Positions 32,315 to 42,428 are shown, numbered from the stretch's first letter. The stretch: DNA of 64,000 nucleotides from CAWHYG01 sp963833505 (GCA_963833505.1 CAWHYG010000006.1:496001-560000), one strand, 5' to 3'. Notes: generated from the sequence alone by a model not told the origin. Numbers and translations: made by a program.

Positions 32315-32716
32315 GCTCTCCCCTCCGAAGGTGATTGAGTCTAACAATCAGGAAATCTCGCGTCCTCTATCCTTCAACACCTTCGCAGAATCCGAAACAC
32401 GCAGTACCGCGCGGATAGATTCTCCGGAGTGAGCCGGTTGTCGGCCGCGAGCGCTGTGGCAACCCGACTCCCAACTGCCGGAGCACCACGATCTACAATA
32501 TATTGCGCCACACCGCAACCCATGGTCAAGTGGAATCTTGCACTATCGAGAACATGCGTCTCATTTGCTGGTCAACGCCGGCAAGGAAACGGCGGATCCA
32601 TCTTTGCCGAGGATCCGCCGGATGCGGCCGGATGGTGGTGGAGAGCAATCCACCGCCAGGTTTCGCCGGCATTCGCTGGGGCTGCGCCCGCGACGCCCCC
32701 CGGCGGCGAGGCGGGC
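32315..32716. other. Spacer between the PEP-CTERM twins
   Basis: About 400 bp. It holds the hairpin at 32591-32619 and presumably a promoter for PEP-CTERM protein 1. An AT-rich patch occurs near 32495-32510 (acaatatattgcgcc). I found no sigma-54-like site of correct spacing. Confidence 0.5.
32591..32619 (-). terminator. Hairpin after PEP-CTERM protein 2
   Basis: GGCGGATCC / GGATCCGCC, 9-bp perfect stem, 11-nt loop, followed on the minus strand by GTTTCC. The stem words match those of the terminator at 31539, suggesting that gene plus terminator were duplicated as a unit. Confidence 0.65.
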
Positions 32717-33391
32717 CTAATGCCGGGGGCGGCGCTTCCTCATCGTCAGACCGACGGCGCCGAGCCCGAAGCCCAGGAGAAGCAGGCTGGCCGGCTCGGG
32801 GATGACCGGGGCGATCATCCCCTGGCCGTACGGAGTGGTCGGCCGGAAGTACCGGGCCACGGAACCCGCGGGATTCACCATGCTGAGATCGTCGAGATAA
32901 TCGTTGGCGTAGTTCAAGGCCGCGTTGTCGGTGCCCGTCGCGTAGAACGTTCCGCTGCCGACCGTGAAGTCATTATCGTAGACCCCGTTCCAGACCGCCA
33001 GTTGCAGTCCCGCGGACTTGTCCGTGTCGCTTCCCACGGTCGCGAATTCATTGTTGTACAGCCAGGCGGCCCGATCGCCGTTGGTCAAGGGAGTGTGGGG
33101 ATCGTTCGTGAGAAGGTCGGCGACATTGAACTGTGCCGGAACCGTGAGCGGTTGACTCACGTCGACGCAGTACATCAATCCGATGTAGTTCCCCTGGGGC
33201 GGAAGACCGCCCAGGTACCCGGCCAGGCTCCCGGCCACGAAGTCGCTTCCGAGCAGGCTGTTGTCGAGGTACAGGTTGTAGGTGGTGTTCGTGGAGATCA
33301 CTCCCCAGTCGACTCCCAGAACGACGGCGCCCGCCGGAGCTGCCAGGACCGCCAGCGCCATCACGAGAACAAGTGCTACCAGTGTTCGCAT
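32717..33391 (-). CDS. PEP-CTERM protein 2, thioester-domain-like
   Basis: 224 aa, paralogue of the protein at 31622 over its whole length (AVVLGVDWGVISTNTTYNLY...). Signal peptide MRTLVALVLVMALAVLAAPAGA. C75 in MYCVD and Q130 in GLQLAVWNGVYD are in the same arrangement as in the twin. Sorting tail IPEPASLLLLGFGLGAVGLT then RKRRPRH. Start ATG 33391 has GAGGAGG upstream. No exosortase gene is in the window; the polysaccharide genes at 44279-46833 fit the usual exosortase/EPS association in the genome. Confidence 0.85.
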   Translation of the reverse strand: MRTLVALVLVMALAVLAAPAGAVVLGVDWGVISTNTTYNLYLDNSLLGSDFVAGSLAGYLGGLPPQGNYIGLMYCVDVSQPLTVPAQFNVADLLTNDPHTPLTNGDRAAWLYNNEFATVGSDTDKSAGLQLAVWNGVYDNDFTVGSGTFYATGTDNAALNYANDYLDDLSMVNPAGSVARYFRPTTPYGQGMIAPVIPEPASLLLLGFGLGAVGLTMRKRRPRH

Positions 33392-33615
33392 GCTCCCTCC
33401 TCTTTGAGGTGGTTGCCGAGTATTCCGACCATGATCAGCCCCGGGTCTCAGATCTCCGCGCCCCATCCTCGAATCCGGAATGCGCCTAGCCGCGCGAGCG
33501 GATTCACCGGGGCGAGCATGTCGTCGGCACGAGGATCGCGGCTATCCGACTTGGTGCAGCCGCCGTATCACGGTCGCTTATATTTGGCGCCTCTCGATTT
33601 CCCGTGGAATCAAGC

Positions 33616-34884
33616 TCATAGGATGATTTGCGCCCAGGGGTCATGATCGAGAGAGCACCGTTGGTAGATCTTCAGTTTGAAGTACTCGGGATCCCGGAAC
33701 CCATGAGCGCGGCGGCGTATCTGGCCGATAATGCCGTTGATCGACTCGACCAGCCCCATCTTGATTCCGTGCTCGAACCCACCCATCAACTTGTCCAGGT
33801 TGTCGCGGATACGGTAGCCGATCTTTACCAGCGGCCGCAGCCGGCTGTAGATGGCCATGTGGCACCAGGTGAGAAGTGCATTGCGGAGCGCTCCCAGACG
33901 GACCCACGGGTAGTGGAAGATCCCGCGGAGATTCTCCTTCAAGAGGTAAGCCCGCTCCAGCTGGCGGTTGCGCGTGAGCAATCGCCCGAGGAGACGTTTG
34001 GACGAGAGATCAAGGGCCTCCCGCGCCATGAGCAGCATCCACTTCTTCACCTTGAGGGTTCGTCCGAGATCATCCTTCGGTGCGGCCCCGAAAGTCTCGC
34101 GCCGGATCTCGTCCACCGCCTCGTTCACCCACTTGATGATGTGGAACCGGTCGAGCAAGTGAATGGCGTGGGGAACGGCGCGATCAATCGCGTTGCGATA
34201 GGCCTGGCTCAGATCACTCACCACCCCGATGATCTTCCGCCGGCCTTTCGGCCCGAGCTCCCGGAAGAAGGCCAGCAGCGTCTCCTCCTTCTTTCCTTCA
34301 CCGATCCACACCACCTTGCCCGTTTCCAGGTCCGTCACCACCGTGAAGTAGACATGTCCGCCGGTCCGGGAGACCTCGTCCACTCCGATCCAGCGCAAGC
34401 CGTCCAGAGAGGGAGCGGGCCCTCCCAGCGCCAGCTCGATCGACTCCTTGTCCAACCGCGCCACCGTGTCCCAGGAAAGCCTCGCCATGCGCGCGACCTC
34501 CGAGATCGCCAGGCGACGGCAAAGACCGACGATCAACTCGAAGAAGTGCCGGGTCATCCGGTGGCCGGGAGACTCCCAGGGCATCCGCTCCACCCGGGTC
34601 CCACCGCAACAGAACACGCGCCAAGGCGTGTAGACCACCCAGCTCTCGAAGTCGCCCATCGACCGCTCCCGCCAGCGCCGCTCCTCCGCCTCCTGGAACG
34701 CCAACTCGCGATGGCTTTTCCCACACTCCGGACACTGGTGCCCCTCACGCAAATCTCGAATCCGGATAAGTTTGATCGGTGGCCGCCCGGCCACGGCCGC
34801 CTCCTCGGTCTCGACTTCCACCACCGCAAACCCTTGCAGACCCCAGACGTTTCTGAGAACGTCTCTTTGCTCCTGGCCACCCAT
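33616..34884 (-). mobile_element. ISL3-family transposase A
   Basis: 422 aa from ATG 34884. Zinc-binding N-terminus (HQCPECGKSHRE), helix-turn-helix, and DDE core: Asp in IGVDEVSRTGGHVYF, Asp in GVVSDLSQAYRNAI, and Glu in GLVESINGIIGQIRRRAHGF. All catalytic residues are intact. The frame remains open to 34974, but that extension crosses the likely inverted repeat of the neighbouring element, so the shorter start is preferred. Candidate ends are near 33593 and 34935 (weak TTTCC-xTGG similarity). Confidence 0.85.
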
Positions 34885-34941
34885 CCGTGCCCTCCTTCTT
34901 GGACGAAGAAGGCACCATGGAAAACCAGGAGCTTTCTCTTT

Positions 34942-36308
34942 GGGCTCTTCCGGAAACCGTGTGGCTGAATTCATTGGGTAAACATGGTGGTGCGTGGGTG
35001 TAGATCGAGCCCCCCGCAGTGGAAGTAGATGGCCATGCAGAAGCGTTCGGGGTTGCGGAAGCCTCGCGCCATGCTCTTGACTCGCTGGATGCTGGCGTTG
35101 AGTCCCTCGGCGGCGGCGTTGGTGATGGGATGTTCGAAGTAGGTGACGATGTTGTTGTAGTGGCTCTTGATCATGCGGGCGACCTGCTTGATCGGTTGGA
35201 GCCGGCTGCGAATGGCCCAGCTATACCAGGCGCGGAAGTGGCGATCGGCGGCACCCTGGTACTGGTAATCCCAGAAGCGCATGAACTCCTCCTTGAGGCT
35301 CCAGGCTCGGGCCGTCTTCAAGTCGCTCCGTCGAGCCAGGTGGAGGAACTGACGCCACTCACCGAGGGAGAAGGTGTCGGGGTTGCGGAGCCAGTCGTAC
35401 TTCGTTCCTTTGAGCCAATCCTTGCCCTCGAGCTGAAGAGCCCGGTTCTCGCGGCGCCGAATCTTGTCGACCGCGTCCCCCAGGTGCTTGGCCACATGGA
35501 ACTTGTCGAAGACGATCTTCGCTTGGCCCCGGGGAAGACTCTCGGTCACCGAACCGATGTAAGGCTCCCACATATCCATGGCCACGCCCTGGACGGCCTG
35601 CAGTTGTTCCGGCGTCTGGCTGGTCCAGAAGTCATCCAGGCTTTCCCTGCGTCGGTCCTGGCTCACAAAAAGAACACGAGGCTTCTCCAGGTCGCTGACG
35701 ACGGTCACGTACTGGTGGCCGCGCCGGAAGGAGGTCTCGTCAATTCCGAGATACGGCACGGGCTCGGCCTGGCGACGAAGGAGTCCGCGGCGGACCGATC
35801 GCTCCTGGATCCCCGCCGCTTCGTCCCAGCTCAGCCGCAGCTGTTTTCGCACGGCAGAGAGCGAGGCCTGCTTCATCCAGTCAATGGCCAGGGCTTCGAA
35901 GAGGGCGGTGAAGCGCGAACTGTCCTCAGCCCAGGGAACCTGGATCTGCTTGACCCCGTGGGTCGGGCAGTTCAGCCGCGGAACCCGGGCATGGAGGAGG
36001 GTCTTGTACTGAAAGGTGTCAAGGTGGCGCCAGATCCGCTCCCGATGATCATGGATGGGCGCTCGCTCCAGGCACTCCGGGCAGACCCACAGCTCCTTCG
36101 CGGGAAGCGCAACCCAGACGTGAACCTCTCCCTCGGCCAGCTTCAGCTCCACCTTCTCGACACCCCAAGGATCCATCAAGCCGAGCAGCTTGGCATACAG
36201 CGTCTTGTCGTCCATGACCGGTCCTCCATCGGGCCCCCGCAGCCCGACGGAACCGTACCACCGGCCGGATCACTCAACAAATCCGGCCACCCGAAAGCCG
36301 GAAGCGCC
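34942..36308 (-). mobile_element. ISL3-family insertion element B
   Basis: The left end (34942, GGGCTCTTCCGGAAACCGTG) and right end (about 36287-36308, read inward CGCTTCCGGCTTTCGGGTGG) match at 15 of 21 aligned positions and begin with the GGCTCTTC-like words common in ISL3 elements. Only one gene lies inside (34971-36215). It directly abuts element A, a few bp away. Confidence 0.65.
34971..36215 (-). CDS. ISL3-family transposase B
   Basis: 414 aa, intact. Zinc ribbon in the N-terminus (WVCPECLERAPIHDH and LNCPTHGV). DDE residues: Asp in LGIDETSFRRGHQYVTVV, Asp in GVAMDMWEPYIGS, Glu in NAAAEGLNASIQRVKSMARGF. It shares the fold but little sequence with transposase A, so this is not a simple duplication. 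The stop overlaps the extended frame of A. Confidence 0.9.
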   Translation of the reverse strand: MDDKTLYAKLLGLMDPWGVEKVELKLAEGEVHVWVALPAKELWVCPECLERAPIHDHRERIWRHLDTFQYKTLLHARVPRLNCPTHGVKQIQVPWAEDSSRFTALFEALAIDWMKQASLSAVRKQLRLSWDEAAGIQERSVRRGLLRRQAEPVPYLGIDETSFRRGHQYVTVVSDLEKPRVLFVSQDRRRESLDDFWTSQTPEQLQAVQGVAMDMWEPYIGSVTESLPRGQAKIVFDKFHVAKHLGDAVDKIRRRENRALQLEGKDWLKGTKYDWLRNPDTFSLGEWRQFLHLARRSDLKTARAWSLKEEFMRFWDYQYQGAADRHFRAWYSWAIRSRLQPIKQVARMIKSHYNNIVTYFEHPITNAAAEGLNASIQRVKSMARGFRNPERFCMAIYFHCGGLDLHPRTTMFTQ

Positions 36309-36310
36309 TC

Positions 36311-36612
36311 TCTTTGCAACCCTGCTCTCACCAGCACATTCCGGCCCCAAGCCCTTTCAGCACGGAAATTCGAGAGGAGCCTTATATTTTGCGGCCGCGC
36401 ACCCCCGAGGTCAATATCTTTGTGCAGATGTAGCGAAGATCCGCACAGTTTATACAAAGATGAATGATATCAGTGGCCTGCCGTGAAGCAGGAGAAGCAA
36501 CATCTCATACGTGTATATCTTGATTCCGGGAGGATGCATCTCAGGCGGGAGTCGCAGGTTTGGCCGAGCGGCGGGCCATTTCCGGAGAACGAGCCTCGCC
36601 GTCCTGGCCCGG
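36311..36612. other. AT-richer gene-free spacer
   Basis: About 300 bp between element B and the permease stop. The segment 36375-36530 is clearly richer in A+T than its surroundings (gtttatacaaagatgaatgatatc; cgtgtatatcttgattcc), which hints at foreign or remnant DNA. A TTATATTT-GCG word here (36379) also occurs just left of element A (33577). No gene seen. Confidence 0.45.
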
Positions 36613-37821
36613 TCAGGCCCGAACCCAGGAACGGACCCACGGCAGAAATGCAAAGGGTATGAAAGCGAGGAAGAAGCTCAGCGTGAAATATCCGCCATAA
36701 CCGAGATGCTCGGCGCCCCAGCCGCTGAACCCTCCCGCCACGGAACGCGTGAACCCGAAGAGCGCCGAGAGCAGCGCATACTGGACGGCGGCGTGTTCCC
36801 GGTCGCAGACGTTCATGAGAAAGGAGAGAAAGGCCGCGGTCCCGAGCCCGGCGGCGAAGCTCTCCAGGATCGAGGCGGCATAGATGAACCCGCGCGGGAG
36901 GTCCAGTTGCGCGACCGCGGCATAACCGAGATGGGGCAGCGCCTGGAGAAGGCCGAGCACCCAGAGCCCGCGGAAGATCCCGAGGCGCGCGATCCAGAAT
37001 CCGCCGGCCATGGCGCCGGCCACGGTGGCGAGGACGCCCACGCTGGTCGAGATCAGGCCGATCTCGGCCGGGCTCAGTCCCCGATCGAGCCAGAAGGGCT
37101 TGACCATGGGGCCGAGCGCGGCATCCCCCAGCTTGTAGGTCAGGATGAAGAGGAACACCGGCGCCGCCGAGGGACGCCGCAGCCAGACCCAGAGCGGCCG
37201 GAAGACCTCGCGGCGGCTCTCCGCCGAAATCGGGACCGCGGGCGTCCGGGTCGCCGCCATCGAGAGCAGGAGGCAGAGGCCGGCTCCCGTCCAGATCAAT
37301 TCCCGCCAGGGAAGGAAGGCGGCCAGAGCCACGAGTCCGCCGCCGCCGACCACGATCGCGGCGCGATAGGCCGAGACGCGCGCGGAATTGGCCGGTCCCT
37401 CCTGGCCGCGGGAGAAGAGGCCGATCGTGTAGGCGTCGATGGCGATGTCCTGGGTGGCCGCAAAGACGGTGAAGGCCAGCAGCACGCCCCGGAGAGCCCA
37501 GCCGATGCGAGCGGGCGGGAACGCGGGCAGCACGAGCAGGATGACGCCCATGCCGAACAGGCAGGCCGCGATCCAGGTCCGCCGGTCACCGAAACGATCG
37601 ACCAGAGGGGACCAGATGACCTTGAGGCTCCAGGGCAGGCCCAGAAGGCTCAGAAGACCGATCTGGCGGAGTGAAACCCCCGAAGTCCGGAAGTAGACCG
37701 GCAGGAGATCGTAGACGACGCCGAAGGGAAAGCCCTCGGCGAAATAGAGCAGCACGATCCAGGCCAGCTTGCGGCGAAGAGCCGCCGGAGCCGGATCGGA
37801 TCTGAGGAGCATCCTGGCCAT
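36613..37821 (-). CDS. AmpG-like major-facilitator permease
   Basis: 402 aa with about 12 membrane helices. The opening LLYFAEGFPFGVVYDLLPVYFR, the D-R-x-G-D-R loop LVDRFGDRRTW, and DIAIDAYTIGL in helix 4 or 5 are typical of the AmpG/acetyl-CoA-transporter branch of MFS. In Gram-negatives AmpG imports muropeptides for recycling. No other recycling gene is nearby, so the substrate is inferred. ATG 37821 is chosen by the start of hydrophobicity; the frame is open up to 38001. Confidence 0.85.
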   Translation of the reverse strand: MARMLLRSDPAPAALRRKLAWIVLLYFAEGFPFGVVYDLLPVYFRTSGVSLRQIGLLSLLGLPWSLKVIWSPLVDRFGDRRTWIAACLFGMGVILLVLPAFPPARIGWALRGVLLAFTVFAATQDIAIDAYTIGLFSRGQEGPANSARVSAYRAAIVVGGGGLVALAAFLPWRELIWTGAGLCLLLSMAATRTPAVPISAESRREVFRPLWVWLRRPSAAPVFLFILTYKLGDAALGPMVKPFWLDRGLSPAEIGLISTSVGVLATVAGAMAGGFWIARLGIFRGLWVLGLLQALPHLGYAAVAQLDLPRGFIYAASILESFAAGLGTAAFLSFLMNVCDREHAAVQYALLSALFGFTRSVAGGFSGWGAEHLGYGGYFTLSFFLAFIPFAFLPWVRSWVRA

Positions 37822-38164
37822 CCAACCTCGCCCTTGAGCCAACGCGATGGCGCAGCATGTCGCAAGCGGTCCATCCCGCCAAGGGAAATGCCAAGGGCGG
37901 CCCGGAACCCAGGGCGCCCTCCGCCGGCTCGCTCGAAACCAGTCTCGACCTGACACTCTCTCCGACGGTCCGTGGGGGTGAGGTCCTCCGCGAAAAGGCA
38001 TCAGGGCTCAAACAGACTGCGGGCGCCGCGCCGAAGAGTCTCCCAGGACTGACCGTCGGCACTGCGGCGCCTGCCGTAACTCGCGGGCGCGGCCCTTGTT
38101 CCCTCTGGACCTCTCCGAGTGAACCGGCCGGTTCCTGATGTCGCCCGGGCGCCGGCCTGATCCT
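37822..38164. other. Gene-free spacer
   Basis: About 340 bp upstream of the permease and downstream of the DUF4139 gene. A perfect 14-bp palindrome GAACCGGCCGGTTC at 38121-38134 could act in 3' end formation of the DUF4139 mRNA. Nothing else is recognisable. Confidence 0.45.
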
Positions 38165-39637
38165 TCAGAACTCGTTCCGCACGGTGAACGTCAGGACGGT
38201 TTCCTGGCCGGGATCGACCGCCAGGATGAACTCGGCCGTGTTCGCGTCCTTGCGGGTGAAGGGCACCGAAGACTTGGTGATCGTCCAGTACCCGGAGAGG
38301 GTCTCCTGCACCACGACCTGGATCTTCTCCGTCTTGTGGTTCCTGATCTTGACCTGGATGTCCCGCTCGCTGACCCGGTCCGAGATGCGGTTGGCCGAAA
38401 GCTCGGTCCGCTCCCCCACGACTTCGAACGCATGGCCGACCGTGAGCCGGACCTTCTCGTCCCGGGGCGTGTGGTTGATCATGTCCTCGCCCACGAACTG
38501 CAGGTTCCCGTGCGCGTCCTTCTGGTACACGCGGACCTTGCCGGCGGGAAGCGGCATGCCCAGACCCAGTTCCTTCTTGTTCTCGGACTCCAGGATGACC
38601 CGGACCGACTTGTCGTCGCGCTGCCCGTTGTACTCGTAGATCTTCTTGACCGGAGTGGTCGCCGGCGGGAAGAGGGCAAGCTGCTTGGTTTCGCGGTCGT
38701 TCAGGGTCGTCCGCCGATCCAGGGTGTAGAGGTGATATTCGAAAAAGGTCTCCTCCGCGAATCCCTGAGGAGTCGGCGCCGCCATGGCCCGGAGCGCTTC
38801 GTCCTTCTCCAGCATCGGCCGCGGAGGCTGCACCCGCTGCACCTCCCCGGCGATGAGCTGGAGCTGCGCGTCGGGATAGGTCGCTCCCGAGTTGTTCTCG
38901 AGCGAGACCCAGGCCGACAGCTCCATCGAAGTGTCGTTCTCGTCGGTCACGGCCACGTACTCGGCGTGCCAGTTGAGGCCGCCGGTCAGGTAGGACAGCT
39001 CCACCGGGGTATCGCCGGCGCGGCCTCCGTCCAGCAGCCAGACCAGGGTCGGCCTCGTCCGGAGCCCCTCCGGAAGCTGGGGGAAGCGCAGGTCGACGAT
39101 CTGATCGCGGGCGATGAGGCCGACGCCCCCTTCCTTGCCTTGAAGGACGACGGAAGCGGCGTCGTAGGAGAGCAGCTTTCCCGACCGCACGGCGCCGTCC
39201 TTGAGCACGGCGTCGATCTCGGAGTCCACGTACTTCTGCAGGATCCGGTCGGCGCTCGCGAGATCGTACTGGAAATCCTGTTCCAGGATCTGCGCCGAGC
39301 CTTCCAGCGGCTTGAGATGGACCGAGGTCGGGTCGATCTGCGCGGGAACATCGTTGATCTCGACCGTCCCGCGGCCTTCCGGCACCGCGATGGACCTCTG
39401 ATCTCGAACCAGACCCAGGTCGTTGTTATACACCGTGATTCTGAGATCACGGGAACCGGCGGCAGGAGCCGCCGACGTCCCGAAGAGCAGGGCGGCTCCA
39501 GCGCCAACGAGGACCAGGGCCGCGCGGATCACCGGAGCCGGCTGGATCCGCGCCTCTCGGCCCGGGGACGAACGAACGCGGCGACGCGAGGACGGGGCGG
39601 GGCTGCAACGGACAGGCGATCGGTACGTGGTTTTCAT
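38165..39637 (-). CDS. DUF4139 domain protein, secreted
   Basis: 490 aa. The N-terminal hydrophobic stretch VIRAALVLVGAGAALLFGTS, preceded by a long basic region, suggests export. DUF4139 features: ITVYNNDLGLVRD..I.VPEG near the start, WHAEYVAV, WVSLENNSGATYPDAQLQL mid-protein, and the final beta-rich region. The function of the family is unknown; members are often periplasmic. AAGGAGG lies about 10 nt before ATG 39637. It is separated from valS by 69 bp. Confidence 0.82.
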   Translation of the reverse strand: MKTTYRSPVRCSPAPSSRRRVRSSPGREARIQPAPVIRAALVLVGAGAALLFGTSAAPAAGSRDLRITVYNNDLGLVRDQRSIAVPEGRGTVEINDVPAQIDPTSVHLKPLEGSAQILEQDFQYDLASADRILQKYVDSEIDAVLKDGAVRSGKLLSYDAASVVLQGKEGGVGLIARDQIVDLRFPQLPEGLRTRPTLVWLLDGGRAGDTPVELSYLTGGLNWHAEYVAVTDENDTSMELSAWVSLENNSGATYPDAQLQLIAGEVQRVQPPRPMLEKDEALRAMAAPTPQGFAEETFFEYHLYTLDRRTTLNDRETKQLALFPPATTPVKKIYEYNGQRDDKSVRVILESENKKELGLGMPLPAGKVRVYQKDAHGNLQFVGEDMINHTPRDEKVRLTVGHAFEVVGERTELSANRISDRVSERDIQVKIRNHKTEKIQVVVQETLSGYWTITKSSVPFTRKDANTAEFILAVDPGQETVLTFTVRNEF

Positions 39638-39706
39638 GGCATCACACCTCCTTCGCCTCACCCTATGCTCTCACCTGCCGTTTTGTTCCTTTCCGGACGA
39701 GCGCGT

Positions 39707-42334
39707 TCAATCCCTGAGAGCGGCCAGGGCCCGGCCCAGCTTGGCCAGCGCCTGCTCGTACTGGGCCAGCTTCTCGCGTTCCCGCTCCACCACCTCGGGG
39801 CGGGCCTTGTCGAGGAACTCCTGGTTCTCGAGCTTCCTTCGCGCCGAGACGATGAGCTGCTCGGTCTTCTCCAGCTCGCGCGAGAGGCGGGCTTCCTCGA
39901 GCTCGAGGTCGATGAGCCCTTCGAGGTGCACGAAGATCTCCGAGGTCCCCACCACGCCGGAAGCGGAATGGCGCGGTTTGGGCAGGTCGGCGCCCACGTT
40001 CAGGTTCGAGATCCGCGCCAGGGCCGACAGGTAGGAGCCCGCTTCCCGGTAGAGCGCGTCCGTGCGCGCGTCCGCGCGAATGCTGACGTCCGCCTCGCGG
40101 GCCGGGGATACGTTCATCTCGCTGCGAAGATTCCGCACGGTGACGACGGTTTCCCGGAGCAGATCCATGGCCTCTTCCGCGTCCCGATCCTCCCGCAGGC
40201 GGTTCGGCTCCGGCCACGGGGCGCTGATGAGGTCCCCGTCGACTCCAGGCAGATGATGCCAGATCTCCTCGGTGATGAAGGGCATGAGCGGATGCAGCAG
40301 AGCCAGCGCCGAGGAGAGCCCGAAGAGGATGCCACGGCGCGCTTCCACCGCTCCGGCTCCGCCCGCGGTCAGGCGCACCTTGGCCATCTCGAGGTACCAG
40401 TCGCAGTACTCGTGCCAGGTGAAATCGTAGAGGACCCGGGCCGCTTCGTTGAACCGGAACTCGTCGAGATGGCGCTCGACCGAAAGCGCGACGTCGCGCA
40501 CGCGGCTCACGAGCCAGCGATCCGACAGGTCGCCCCCGTCGGGCGTTCCGGGGGGGATCGGCTCGTCGCCCAGGTTCATGAGCGCGAACCGCGCCGCGTT
40601 CCAGACCTTGTTGGCGAAGTTCCGGCCCGTCTCGATCTTCTTCTCGCCGAAGAGCACGTCCGTCCCCTGCGGCGTCAGCATGAGCATGGTGAAGCGAAGC
40701 GCGTCGGCGCCGTACTTCCCGATGAGTTCGAGCGGATCCGGGGAGTTGCCGAGCGACTTCGACATCTTCCGGCCTTCTTCGTCCCGCACGATGCCGTGAA
40801 GGTGGACCTGCCGGAACGGCGCCTGCCCGGTGAACTCGTATCCGGCCATGACCATGCGCGCGACCCAGAAGAAGATGATGTCGGGCCCGGTGATCAGATC
40901 CGAGGTCGGATAGAAATCGGCCATGTCCGACGTCTCCTCCGGCCAGCCAAGGGTGGAAAAGGGCCACAGCCAGGAGGAGAACCAGGTGTCGAGGACGTCC
41001 GGGTCCTGCGTGAATCGGGTCGATCCGCACTCCGGGCACGGATTCCCCTCTTCCCCCGCCAGCACCTGATGGCCCTGAGCGCAATAGAAGATCGGGATCG
41101 GATGGCCCCACCAGAGCTGGCGGCTGATGCACCAGTCCCGGATGTTCTCGAGCCAGTGCAGGTAGACCTTCTCCCAGCGCGCAGGAATGAAACGAACCTG
41201 GCCCGATCGCGCCGCTTCACACGCGGGCGCAGCCAGCTCCTTCATGCGCACGAACCACTGCTCGGAGAGATACGGCTCGATCACGGTGTGGCAGCGGTGG
41301 CAAGCCCCGACCGAATGGGTGTAGGGCTCCTTCTTCTCGAGCAGCCCCTCCGCTTCAAGCTGGCGGACGACGCCCCGCCGCGCTTCCTCGCGGTCCATCC
41401 CCAGAAAGGGCCCGGCGATCTCACGCATCTTGCCGTATTGGTCGATGGCCGAGAGAACGGGCAGGCCGTGCCGCCGGCCGATCTCGAAATCGACCGGATC
41501 GTGCCCCGGCGTGACCTTGAGGGCGCCGGTGCCGAACTCCCGGTCGACGGCCTCGTCCGCGATGAGGGGAATCTCGCGGTGCAGGATCGGGAGGATCAGG
41601 GTCTTGCCGATCCAGGGCCGATACCGGTCATCCTCCGGGTGCACGGCCACCGCGGTGTCGCCCAGGATGGTCTCGGGCCGGGTCGTGGCCACGGTGACGG
41701 AGCGGTCGGTCCCCTTGATCGGATATTTCACGTGCCAGAGATGGCTCTGGCGCTCGTGGTATTCCACCTCCTCGTCCGAGATGGCGGTCTGGCAGCCGAT
41801 GCACCAGTTGACGAGGTACTGCCCGCGGTAGATCCAGCCCTTCCGGTAGAGCCGCCGGAACGCCTCCTCCACCGCCCGCGAGAGCCCGGGATCCAGCGTG
41901 AAGCGCTCGCGCCTCCAATCGCACGAGCAGCCCAGGGTGCGGAGCTGGCGGATGATCTTCCCGCCGAAGCGCTCCTTCCACTCCCAGACCGCGGCCACGA
42001 AGCGCTCGCGGCCGAGATCCGCCATGGAAATCCCGCGCTTTTCCAGGTCTTTCTTGACGACGTTCTGGGTGGCGATGCCGGCATGGTCCATGCCGGGAAG
42101 CCAGAGGGTGCGGTCCCCCCGCATCCGGCGGGCGCGAATGAGCACGTCCTGCATCGTGTTGTTCAGCACGTGGCCGATGGTGAGGGCGCCCGTCACGTTG
42201 GGAGGCGGAATGACGATCGTGTAGGTTCGTCGGTTCCGGGAAGGCCGGGGCGCGAAGGCGCCGGTCTTCTCCCAATGCTCGTACCAGCGGGCCTCGAAGG
42301 AGCCCGGGTCGTAGACTTTCTCCAGCTCCGGCAT
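39707..42334 (-). CDS. valS: Valyl-tRNA synthetase
   Basis: 875 aa, full length. HIGH-type signature PPPNVTGALTIGHVLN at residues 43-58, KMSKSLGNSPDPLEL as the KMSKS loop, an editing domain (CP1) between, an anticodon-binding domain, and the C-terminal tRNA-binding coiled coil that is typical of ValRS (LEGLIDLELEEARLSRELEKT). No frame break. The next upstream feature is the IS1380 element at 42429, so the promoter must lie in the 94 bp between or inside the element. Confidence 0.98.
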   Translation of the reverse strand: MPELEKVYDPGSFEARWYEHWEKTGAFAPRPSRNRRTYTIVIPPPNVTGALTIGHVLNNTMQDVLIRARRMRGDRTLWLPGMDHAGIATQNVVKKDLEKRGISMADLGRERFVAAVWEWKERFGGKIIRQLRTLGCSCDWRRERFTLDPGLSRAVEEAFRRLYRKGWIYRGQYLVNWCIGCQTAISDEEVEYHERQSHLWHVKYPIKGTDRSVTVATTRPETILGDTAVAVHPEDDRYRPWIGKTLILPILHREIPLIADEAVDREFGTGALKVTPGHDPVDFEIGRRHGLPVLSAIDQYGKMREIAGPFLGMDREEARRGVVRQLEAEGLLEKKEPYTHSVGACHRCHTVIEPYLSEQWFVRMKELAAPACEAARSGQVRFIPARWEKVYLHWLENIRDWCISRQLWWGHPIPIFYCAQGHQVLAGEEGNPCPECGSTRFTQDPDVLDTWFSSWLWPFSTLGWPEETSDMADFYPTSDLITGPDIIFFWVARMVMAGYEFTGQAPFRQVHLHGIVRDEEGRKMSKSLGNSPDPLELIGKYGADALRFTMLMLTPQGTDVLFGEKKIETGRNFANKVWNAARFALMNLGDEPIPPGTPDGGDLSDRWLVSRVRDVALSVERHLDEFRFNEAARVLYDFTWHEYCDWYLEMAKVRLTAGGAGAVEARRGILFGLSSALALLHPLMPFITEEIWHHLPGVDGDLISAPWPEPNRLREDRDAEEAMDLLRETVVTVRNLRSEMNVSPAREADVSIRADARTDALYREAGSYLSALARISNLNVGADLPKPRHSASGVVGTSEIFVHLEGLIDLELEEARLSRELEKTEQLIVSARRKLENQEFLDKARPEVVEREREKLAQYEQALAKLGRALAALRD

Positions 42335-42428
42335 GCCGTCCTCCCCCTGATTTTCGCCCGCAGGCTCCGTCGCAGGGAAGCTCAGAAGGTATCAGCGCCG
42401 GGAGAAACCGTCAAGGCGAGCGGTCACG

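Noticed and set aside
32494..32515. Sigma-54-like site upstream of PEP-CTERM protein 1 (TGGCGC...TTGT on the minus strand).
   Set aside because: Spacing is one base too long and the -12 GC is missing.
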